From contig WJKO01000770.1 of assembly GCA_014729055.1 (NCBI GenBank), positions 1 through 5,332 on the forward strand: 5,332 nt of DNA. The letters run 5' to 3'. Origin of the DNA: Promethearchaeota archaeon (GTDB taxonomy: Archaea > Asgardarchaeota > Lokiarchaeia > Sigyniarchaeales > Promethearchaeaceae). Below the pieces are notes generated by a model, which was not told the origin of the DNA, did not search any database, and saw only the letters and a list, made by a program, of their open reading frames with translations. Shown one piece after another: positions 1 through 5,332 of this stretch (its first letter is position 1; each line of letters starts with the position of its first letter). The translations under genes and the position numbers were made by a program.

Positions 1-2636
1 CAATCAAACTGGATTAGATAGCTTTTCAAATCATATTTATCTAAACTGAATTGAAATGCTCCATTCTCACATTTGGTTTGCGTTCTATCATTAGATTCCA
101 GCAAATCTTCATTTCCATCAATTTCTTCCATGAAAAATATATCTTGTCGACATCTTATTGCGCTGTTTCTAATTTTTCGGTCAGATGGGTTATATAATCT
201 GAGAACGATGCCATTGTTTACTGCTACCTGCTGATCTTTGTCAAGATTGGGGTGTTTCCTTTTGATTGCACTGATGCTTACCTTATTTTTTGGTATTTCT
301 AATAAACTCCAATCTTTTAGGGGTATGGCATCAGAACCGTCAATTTCATTGATGAAACAAGGGTGTAAACTCTCAATACTCATGTTTTCGAGTGTAATCT
401 CTTCTAAATCTTCAGTCGTGAAGGGTTTAATCACATATCGATAATCATAATTGCCCAATTCAAGACCTAATGGTGTTTTTCTTGGCATCGGGAGACTTAC
501 ATGCGCTATATGATCGAAAGTTCGTAATAAAGTAATGTAACAATTTGGTTTATGATAAATATGCTCTGGTGTACCAAAGTTAACCAAGCATATACCGCAA
601 TTTTCACCACTAAAACTAACCCAATTTTGTACTGGGCGAAGGCCCTTTGATCCAGTTACCGTGCCAAATGAGATTGCACTTTTGTGTTGATTAAATTCTC
701 TATTGTGAGGGATACAGAATTCTAATTTTATATTTTCAACGTCGTTGACCAATTTAATGCTAATTTCTATTGAATGATTCCAGTGTATAAATTTAATGGA
801 TTCAACGACTTCTATATCTCCACTATAGAATTCTCCGTGTATTTCAATTTCTGTTTGGATATCATTATTTTCTTTTAAAAAAACATTCTTAGGATCCAAA
901 ATCTGCAGAATATTACCGACTAATGAATCATAAGAATCTCCCTTTTCCTCAAGCATTCTTATAGATCCTATCCAATTGTCCCCATTTGCCTTTAATATAA
1001 TTTCTTTCAATTTAGAATCGTATACTTCTACTAACTTATTATTTTCAAACACACACTTGAAATCTTGAAAATGATGTTTAGAATTGGATTCTAGCTTCCT
1101 CCTTGCTTTTGGGTTATTAAGTTCGTTTAAACTCACCTTAGTGTTAGTCGCTAACCGCACTACTTTATAACCTAATGGTGGGATATTTTCAATTATTTTC
1201 TTATTGACAATAGTTTTTCTCTTCCACGGCAACGTATTTATAATAAGATATTGATTTTCGTTATTTTTTATACCGTTTGAAATCGGTTCTTTCTGTCTAA
1301 TTATCAATTTCGCAATATTTCTTAGTATCTCTGATGTTTTTTTCTGGTTTTTAGAAAAGAACTCTTTATATCTCCTCATTGCATTAGAATATACTAAATC
1401 TATACAACAACCACAAGATATATCGTGAAATTGATTTATCAAACATGTTTTCCATAGTTCATCAATTGACTCAAATGGATAGATAGACTCTGAATTAACT
1501 AACTTATTTAATGCATCTTGAATTATTGATAATGCCTCTATGTCATAAAGTTTTATTTCGGCGCGACGATTGTTTTGCTTAAGTTTAATCCTTGAACTCC
1601 ACACACCAGAAAATATCCGATCTATATGATGAAACTCTCCATTGCATTCTTTTAATATCTCGCGTGCCTTTTCTACCTCATTAAAAAAATGTGTAGGTGT
1701 GGTTAAATGCAAATTTATTAATTTATTTCGAGTAAACTCATTTAGGTAATTCCAATAATGCAAAATATAACTGGATGGTGCAGAGAAATCACTGCCAACG
1801 GAGCAAAATAGTTTCTTTGGTTCAGGGATGTCCTTATAAGGTTTGAAACTGATTAAATGCATTAAATATGCAGAAACAGTTTTCAATGCTGATCTAGTTG
1901 GCAATTTATTGCCCAAATTCCACAATTTAACTCCAACTCCCGCCGTCGATTTAATGATTCTGCTTAGAATATTTCGATGCCAAATAACATCCACAAAATA
2001 TAATGAATGTAATAATTCAACTGGACTAAATGAAAATGTAGTGTAAGTGTTTGTTTGATAATATGCTAATATTTTATTTTGTCCATTGAGACTCTTCCAA
2101 TAATATAATAAATGAGGTGGTATTTCGGCTTCTTTAGTGTCAAGATTATTCAAGTGTTTTCTAAATTTAGCATCGTCTACACCTCGGTGAAATACGTAAT
2201 ATTTCATGCCCATGTGCCTCAAAATCAACGGATATTGGTAATTATGTCCGAATAAATCTATATTCCACGCTATATTAGTGTCCTTTTTGAATTCTTTTTT
2301 AAGAAAACGTTTTCCGTAGAAATACTGTCTAATTAACGATTCCCCAGACGGAATATTTATGTCAGGTGAGAGGATTTGACCTCCAACAAGATCTATATTT
2401 TCAGAAGAAACAAAACCTTTTAATTTCTCAAACAAGTCTGGTTTCATTTCTTTTAAACTCATCCATTGTGTTGCTTGCTCAACACTACATTTGTATTCGG
2501 GATGTCTTTGAAGAATATTAAATAACACTTCAAAATTTTCTAACACCAATTCCCGCATATATTGTTTATGACTCTTTATCCAAGCATAATCAATATGCCA
2601 ATGAGGTGTTAAGAATACATCTAAAGGATTCTGCAT
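1..2636 (-). CDS. GH38-family alpha-mannosidase, C-terminal end cut by window edge
   Basis: This is one unbroken frame of 878 codons from ATG at 2636, running off the left edge. It is predicted to hydrolyse terminal alpha-mannosyl residues with retention, using a bound zinc. The four zinc ligands of GH38 are visible: H14 and D16 in PHWHIDYAW, D127 in NIDLFGH (also the expected nucleophile) and H404 in NQFHD. D283 in VGSDF aligns by eye with the acid/base Asp of Drosophila Golgi mannosidase II. Layout by resemblance: catalytic barrel about 5-285, helical middle domain about 340-440 (with SSRIKLKQNNR), then a beta-sandwich C-terminal half. The last visible residues (FSLDKYDLKSYLIQFD) resemble the usual GH38 end, so little is missing. 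There is no signal peptide or membrane segment, so it is probably cytoplasmic. The motif after H404 (DISCGCCID) recalls the HDSICGCSID of bacterial members. The start sits 38 nt after mazG with only a weak purine-rich GAGAGAAG before it. The family is near certain; the natural substrate is unknown. Confidence 0.93.
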   Translation of the reverse strand, partial: MQNPLDVFLTPHWHIDYAWIKSHKQYMRELVLENFEVLFNILQRHPEYKCSVEQATQWMSLKEMKPDLFEKLKGFVSSENIDLVGGQILSPDINIPSGESLIRQYFYGKRFLKKEFKKDTNIAWNIDLFGHNYQYPLILRHMGMKYYVFHRGVDDAKFRKHLNNLDTKEAEIPPHLLYYWKSLNGQNKILAYYQTNTYTTFSFSPVELLHSLYFVDVIWHRNILSRIIKSTAGVGVKLWNLGNKLPTRSALKTVSAYLMHLISFKPYKDIPEPKKLFCSVGSDFSAPSSYILHYWNYLNEFTRNKLINLHLTTPTHFFNEVEKAREILKECNGEFHHIDRIFSGVWSSRIKLKQNNRRAEIKLYDIEALSIIQDALNKLVNSESIYPFESIDELWKTCLINQFHDISCGCCIDLVYSNAMRRYKEFFSKNQKKTSEILRNIAKLIIRQKEPISNGIKNNENQYLIINTLPWKRKTIVNKKIIENIPPLGYKVVRLATNTKVSLNELNNPKARRKLESNSKHHFQDFKCVFENNKLVEVYDSKLKEIILKANGDNWIGSIRMLEEKGDSYDSLVGNILQILDPKNVFLKENNDIQTEIEIHGEFYSGDIEVVESIKFIHWNHSIEISIKLVNDVENIKLEFCIPHNREFNQHKSAISFGTVTGSKGLRPVQNWVSFSGENCGICLVNFGTPEHIYHKPNCYITLLRTFDHIAHVSLPMPRKTPLGLELGNYDYRYVIKPFTTEDLEEITLENMSIESLHPCFINEIDGSDAIPLKDWSLLEIPKNKVSISAIKRKHPNLDKDQQVAVNNGIVLRLYNPSDRKIRNSAIRCRQDIFFMEEIDGNEDLLESNDRTQTKCENGAFQFSLDKYDLKSYLIQFD

Positions 2637-2674
2637 TGTAATCTTCTCTCAGCTTTAATTAGCTCTCTAAGTAA
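2637..2674 (-). other. Short gap between mazG-like gene and alpha-mannosidase gene
   Basis: Only 38 nt separate the mazG-like stop (TAA) from the mannosidase ATG. The gap shows no T-rich terminator on the minus strand and no convincing TATA box. A purine run GAGAGAAG ends about six bases before the ATG and may act as a weak ribosome binding site. The spacing fits a two-gene transcript starting upstream of the mazG-like gene. Co-transcription is inference from spacing alone. Confidence 0.4.
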
Positions 2675-2998
2675 TTATAATTTTTGACATTCGCAAGGAT
2701 TTTTGCCGCATTTTCTACATTTATCTGGATATTTCTCGTCTAATGCTTTTTCAACATCTATTCCTAACAAATTGGCAATCGAACATAACCAAGCTATGAT
2801 ATCGGCAATTTCTTCCTTAACTTCGGTTTTTGAAATATTATCGTCTTCAGTCTTTTCACCAAGCAGATAATGTCTCATAGCTTCAGAGAATTCACCTATT
2901 TCTTCGTAAAACCAAAGCAAAGTCCCGTTAATGCCTCTTTTTTTATCTTTATTGAAGTAAAGATCTTTCATGAGATATTGAAATGCTCTTATTTCCAT
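2675..2998 (-). CDS. MazG-like nucleotide pyrophosphohydrolase
   Basis: This 107-residue protein belongs to the all-alpha NTP pyrophosphohydrolase superfamily, which cleaves (d)NTPs to NMP and pyrophosphate using Mg2+ and typically cleans up non-canonical nucleotides. The metal-binding pattern EExxE followed by ExxD is complete: E32, E33, E36 in YEEIGEFSEA and E62, E63, D66 in KEEIADIIAW. The spacing of 26 residues between E36 and E63 is within the family range. The N-terminus (MEIRAFQYLM, then YFNKDKKRGINGT) matches the usual start of short single-domain archaeal MazG proteins, which supports the ATG at 2998. The C-terminus carries four cysteines (C94, C97, C102, C104) in CRKCGKNPCEC, a tail I recall from archaeal relatives that may bind a metal. 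It lies 38 nt upstream of the alpha-mannosidase on the same strand and could share its transcript. The physiological nucleotide cannot be told from sequence. Confidence 0.93.
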   Translation of the reverse strand: MEIRAFQYLMKDLYFNKDKKRGINGTLLWFYEEIGEFSEAMRHYLLGEKTEDDNISKTEVKEEIADIIAWLCSIANLLGIDVEKALDEKYPDKCRKCGKNPCECQKL

Positions 2999-3027
2999 AT
3001 TTATAATTTCACAAATAACAACTAAAA

Positions 3028-3037
3028 AGTTATTTAG
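3028..3037 (-). promoter_or_regulatory. Candidate TATA box of the mazG-like (and mannosidase) transcript
   Basis: CTAAATAACT on the minus strand is centred about 35 bases upstream of the mazG-like ATG. With the usual archaeal TATA-to-start distance of about 27 bases, transcription would begin about 8 bases before the ATG, giving a very short leader. The second repeat copy at 3038-3047 would serve equally well with a leader about 10 bases longer. No clear BRE can be told apart in such AT-rich sequence. Confidence 0.3.
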
Positions 3038-3047
3038 AGTTATTTAG
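3028..3047 (-). repeat. Perfect tandem 10-bp direct repeat upstream of the mazG-like gene
   Basis: On the plus strand AGTTATTTAG occurs twice with no gap (3028-3037 and 3038-3047), so on the coding strand of the mazG-like gene it reads CTAAATAACT twice. The copies begin about 30 and 40 bases upstream of the ATG. The core TAAATA resembles an archaeal TATA box, and a 10-bp period places both copies on the same face of the helix. It may be a doubled promoter element or a regulator site. The repeat itself is seen directly; the role is inference. Confidence 0.6.
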
Positions 3048-3147
3048 CGTGATGAAAATAATGCTTATTTTATCTGGTGGATACTAAATAAGTAGAGAAA
3101 ATGTAGGATAAAGATATAACAATAGAAGACTTTATTCTCGGAATTAT

Positions 3148-3366
3148 TTATCCTAATCCGCCGAATAGCCAATCAAATACTCCCAAACGAGCAAGTATTG
3201 CGAACGCAATCAATATTAAAGATAAAGCAACTGTCCAACCAGGTCCAACCTTAATACCTTGGCTACTATCTTGGAAAAACCGGATTAATCCCGCGCCACC
3301 CATAGGCATGGGTGCATTTTTATCACGACGACGACTTCTCGCACTTTGAGTTCTTCTTCTTGGCAT
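3148..3366 (-). CDS. Preprotein translocase subunit Sec61-beta (archaeal SecG analogue)
   Basis: This 72-residue tail-anchored protein is the small beta subunit of the SecYE-beta/Sec61 protein-conducting channel in the cytoplasmic membrane. The hallmark block is present: GGAGLIRFFQD at residues 23-33, then GIKVGP at 37-42. It is followed by one hydrophobic span at about 45-63 (TVALSLILIAFAILARLGV) and a short tail with a Trp and three Gly. The N-terminus is strongly basic (PRRR, RSRRR), as expected for the cytosolic side. I chose ATG at 3366. The in-frame GTG directly before it (3369) would add a single residue. TGTGAT at 3372-3377, read on the minus strand, can pair with the archaeal 16S rRNA end (AUCAC) at suitable spacing for the ATG. 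Length and layout are typical of archaea. It is divergent from the ribophorin I-like gene, another translocon-associated function. Confidence 0.95.
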   Translation of the reverse strand: MPRRRTQSARSRRRDKNAPMPMGGAGLIRFFQDSSQGIKVGPGWTVALSLILIAFAILARLGVFDWLFGGLG

Positions 3367-3586
3367 CACTAATCACAATCAAAAGTTACTTAATTCAAAA
3401 AGAAATATGTAAAATCAGTTAATAATTTTTTTGGTTTGAACTTTTATTTTAGAGATAAAACAAAGACAAGAACCAAATAATTGAAATAAATTTTTAAGAA
3501 ATTAATAATTGAATTTCGTATAGGTTTAATCTACTACTAATATGTTTGAACTTATCTAATGATTATAATTATTATGGGTCGATTAC
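3367..3586. promoter_or_regulatory. Divergent promoter region between Sec61-beta and the ribophorin I-like gene
   Basis: These 220 bases are strongly AT-rich and hold no plausible gene. They must contain the starts of both divergent transcripts. On the minus strand, TTTACATAT (3406-3414) is a possible TATA box for Sec61-beta, predicting a leader of roughly 15 bases. On the plus strand, TATAATTATTA from 3564 and TTATCTAA near 3552 are candidates for the ribophorin I-like gene; both imply a very short or absent leader. Two weak AT-only inverted repeats are visible: TTTTAT/ATAAAA (3442-3447, 3455-3460) and GAAATT/AATTTC (3498-3503, 3512-3517). Such short matches are expected by chance in this composition, so no operator is claimed. 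Confidence 0.4.
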
Positions 3587-3685
3587 ATGAAAATGGGGAA
3601 ACGTAACTTCAAAATACTCGTGTCTTGTTCAATAATATGTTTTGTGTTTCTTTCGATTTATTTTTCGATTGATTTATCTGCTGCA
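3587..3685 (+). other. Signal peptide-encoding segment of the ribophorin I-like protein
   Basis: Residues 1-33 show a basic n-region (K2, K5, R6, K9), a hydrophobic core from about 10 to 27, and small residues before a likely cleavage site at SAA/DSD. This sends the following 390 or so residues outside the membrane. It is an eye estimate; a cleavage predictor was not run, and the segment could remain as an uncleaved anchor. Confidence 0.65.
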
Positions 3686-5332
3686 GATTCTGATATGTCC
3701 ATTCAAGATCCAGAATCGTCTAGCTTAGATTTTTCAAACATATATATTAGCGAAGGGGTCCGAAATGTTTATTTAGGTGAAATGGGACTGACTCGTATAA
3801 ACGATGTTGTTACTATATATAATAATGGTTCTGAGCCGTTGGATTATTTCTATTACACCATAGAGAACGCATATCTCTCGAATATGAAATATATTGGTTG
3901 CAAGACTGATAAAAGATCTAGTTTGGTGGTACAAGATTCAATTAATAAAATAAATGGATTAGAGGCGTATATAATATATTTAGATGATCCATTACTACCA
4001 AAAAGTACAAAGAAGGTAACAATAACAACTGTATATATAGATATTATCATAACAAGCGGTTCGCGAACTACACAATTATGCGACTTTGAAATAGGAATGA
4101 TCCCTACGATTCCATATAAAATATTAAGCCTTGACGTTAAAATTAATATTCCCAGTGGTGCAACGGTTGGGACTTTTAATCCTGAAGGAACTGCCCAAGG
4201 TACAACTCAAATAATCTATGACTTTAGCGATCTTTCTTCATTCACTTCAGAAACGCTTACAGGGCAGTATACCTATAACACCAACCCTATCCTTGAATAT
4301 CTTAGCATCATTAGAAAAGTTGACGTAAATACATGGGATGATATTAATATTCAAGAGGAGTATGTAATTAACAACACTGGTAATATCCCAGTAACAACCT
4401 TAAAGTGGCAAGTCCCTATTGATGCTGAGAATGTAACTGCTAGGGATGATATTGGAACTATTACAGGTGTTACCTTAGTTGATCAACCGAATGCAGACGG
4501 CAATACAAGAAATGTAACACTTGATTTAACTTCGAATAGATCACCTATGAATGGAAAGAGTGCATTGAATTTTATAGTGGAATATCATTTACCGTTGGAA
4601 AATTATTATAGTTGGGCATTAAAGGGTGCTATTTTGAAACTTAACTTAATGATGTTTAAAACCAAAGCGTTAATTAGATATCAAGAGACAAATGTTTTTC
4701 TCTACGCCGGAGATAAAATAAAGGTAGTTACACTTACCCCTGATGAGATCTCTTATCAAAGTAATTCGTTAGTATTAACTTATGAAGATCATGATTTAGT
4801 CGGTCTTGAAGCTAAGTATCTTTATTTAGAATACAAACGAGATGCATTTCAATTCTATTATAGACCAGTTATTTTTATTTTTCTGATCTTAACTTTACTT
4901 TCTTCCTATGTAGCTCTTAGAAGAAAGATGGGAAGATCTACGGAATTTATAGAAATTCGTGAGGACATTGTCCCTGAGAGTGAGATAAGAGAATTTGTAA
5001 CATTATATGAAGAGATTAATGCTATTAGAATAGATTTGCAAAAGCTTAGAGAGCAAGTTGCGAGAAAAAAGATACATAAAAAAGAATATCAAAAAAGCAG
5101 ACGGATGTTATTAAGTAAACTAAAAAATGCTCAAGATGAAATAACATCCTTTAAGAAATATTTAATCGATGCAGGCGGTAGATTTTCAGAAATTGTAAAG
5201 AAATTGGATTTACACGAGGCGGAATTGCTGGCAAACCAAGATGGAATAAAACTACACGAAGAAAGATATCGAAAAGGCAAACTTCCTTCCAAAAGAGCTT
5301 ATAATAAATTGAAAGATCAGATGATCAAGCAA
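3587..5332 (+). CDS. Ribophorin I / OST1-like oligosaccharyltransferase subunit, C-terminus cut by window edge
   Basis: This 582-codon frame from ATG 3587 has no stop before the right edge. Ribophorin I is a non-catalytic subunit of the complex that transfers N-glycans onto secreted proteins. Features in order: signal peptide about 1-33 (basic start, hydrophobic core, then DLSAADS); beta-rich ectodomain in two halves, about 45-225 and 235-425; one membrane span about 427-444 followed by RRK; then a charged helical cytosolic domain, about 460-582. Against human RPN1 recalled from memory, local matches include W250 with I253/E257/E258 and TG at 264-265, RDDIG at 286-290 (human RDEIG), YHLP at 333-336 (human YNLP), and YRKGKL near the end (human AGKL). 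The human protein ends about 30 residues after that motif, so little is missing. Sequons lie at N80, N262, N282, N309 and N317. No Shine-Dalgarno is seen; ATG at 3593 is an alternative start. A generic secreted protein is the less likely alternative. Confidence 0.82.
   Translation, partial: MKMGKRNFKILVSCSIICFVFLSIYFSIDLSAADSDMSIQDPESSSLDFSNIYISEGVRNVYLGEMGLTRINDVVTIYNNGSEPLDYFYYTIENAYLSNMKYIGCKTDKRSSLVVQDSINKINGLEAYIIYLDDPLLPKSTKKVTITTVYIDIIITSGSRTTQLCDFEIGMIPTIPYKILSLDVKINIPSGATVGTFNPEGTAQGTTQIIYDFSDLSSFTSETLTGQYTYNTNPILEYLSIIRKVDVNTWDDINIQEEYVINNTGNIPVTTLKWQVPIDAENVTARDDIGTITGVTLVDQPNADGNTRNVTLDLTSNRSPMNGKSALNFIVEYHLPLENYYSWALKGAILKLNLMMFKTKALIRYQETNVFLYAGDKIKVVTLTPDEISYQSNSLVLTYEDHDLVGLEAKYLYLEYKRDAFQFYYRPVIFIFLILTLLSSYVALRRKMGRSTEFIEIREDIVPESEIREFVTLYEEINAIRIDLQKLREQVARKKIHKKEYQKSRRMLLSKLKNAQDEITSFKKYLIDAGGRFSEIVKKLDLHEAELLANQDGIKLHEERYRKGKLPSKRAYNKLKDQMIKQ
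4964..5332 (+). other. C-terminal cytosolic helical domain of the ribophorin I-like protein
   Basis: From about residue 460 onward the protein is rich in Lys, Glu, Arg and Leu with heptad-like spacing and almost no beta-formers, predicting a set of long helices. Two similar basic stretches end in a Tyr: RKKIHKKEY at 493-501 and RKGKLPSKRAY at 562-572, each followed by a Lys/Leu-rich helix. This resembles a repeated helical hairpin. In eukaryotic ribophorin I the region after the membrane span is a four-helix bundle that contacts the ribosome; that the archaeal domain does the same is inference. Confidence 0.6.

Larger units (their letters stand above)
2999..3147 (-). other. Intergenic region between Sec61-beta and mazG-like genes
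   Basis: These 149 AT-rich bases contain no credible coding frame. The part nearest the mazG-like gene holds the tandem 10-bp repeat described separately. The part nearest the Sec61-beta stop has only short T runs on the minus strand (CTTTATCC, CATTTTCTC), so a Sec61-beta terminator is possible but not clear. A near-inverse copy of the repeat core, ACTAAATAAGT on the plus strand, lies at 3083-3093. Confidence 0.4.

Noticed and set aside
238..444. Plus-strand open frame of 68 codons with a hydrophobic N-terminus
   Set aside because: It lies antisense to the C-terminal half of the alpha-mannosidase, whose frame is uninterrupted. The hydrophobicity comes from complementing that coding sequence, and no family is recognisable.
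1843..2046. Plus-strand open frame of 67 codons
   Set aside because: It lies wholly antisense to the mannosidase catalytic region, has no ribosome binding site and shows no recognisable motif.
1..2636. Possibility that the long minus-strand gene is a GH57 or other mannan-active enzyme instead of GH38
   Set aside because: The HxHxD near the N-terminus, IDLFGH and QFHD motifs are specific to GH38 and occur in the right order and spacing.
2651..2664. Imperfect palindrome AGCTTTAATTAGCT in the gap between the mazG-like and mannosidase genes, considered as a terminator or operator
   Set aside because: It has no loop and no following T run on the minus strand. Such short AT-rich palindromes are common by chance here.
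3442..3460. Inverted repeat TTTTAT...ATAAAA in the divergent intergenic region, considered as an operator
   Set aside because: It has six A/T-only pairs with no G/C anchoring, within expectation for this composition.
3559..3606. Fifteen-codon plus-strand frame (starting MIIIIMGRLHE) overlapping the start of the ribophorin I-like gene, possible upstream regulatory ORF
   Set aside because: It is very short and has no ribosome binding site. The putative promoter elements lie within it, so it may not even be transcribed.
3853..4050. Minus-strand open frame of 65 codons with hydrophobic character
   Set aside because: It is antisense to the ectodomain of the ribophorin I-like gene, which has an unbroken frame and clear protein features. 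This is a typical AT-rich shadow frame.

Overview
The window looks like a piece of a low-G+C (roughly one third by eye, not measured) archaeal chromosome, most likely from an Asgard archaeon. The case rests on two genes: a small archaeal/eukaryotic-type Sec61-beta, and a long membrane protein whose architecture and local motifs match ribophorin I (OST1), a non-catalytic subunit of the eukaryotic oligosaccharyltransferase (OST). Ribophorin I homologues have been reported in Asgard genomes and are not known from ordinary bacteria.

Layout: positions 1-2636 (minus strand) hold a GH38-type alpha-mannosidase that runs off the left edge. It is preceded on the same strand, after 38 nt, by a MazG-like nucleotide pyrophosphohydrolase (2675-2998); these two may be co-transcribed. 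An intergenic stretch (2999-3147) carries a perfect tandem 10-bp repeat at the position expected for the mazG promoter. Sec61-beta follows on the minus strand (3148-3366). A divergent AT-rich intergenic region (3367-3586) separates it from the plus-strand ribophorin I-like gene (3587 to beyond 5332), which runs off the right edge.

How the genes may work together: Sec61-beta belongs to the SecYEG/Sec61 channel, and the ribophorin I-like protein is predicted to be a type I membrane protein of the N-glycosylation machinery, which in eukaryotes sits at that channel. The divergent pair is therefore a secretion/glycosylation neighbourhood. The alpha-mannosidase has no signal peptide and is probably cytoplasmic. 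It could trim or recycle mannosides, but a link to N-glycans is only inference. MazG is a housekeeping (d)NTP hydrolase with no evident functional link.

The most interesting item is the ribophorin I-like protein. It keeps the signal peptide, two-part beta-rich ectodomain, single membrane segment and C-terminal helical cytosolic domain of the eukaryotic protein. I saw no RNA genes, CRISPR arrays, insertion sequences or other mobile elements. All family calls come from reading motifs; no alignment or search was run.
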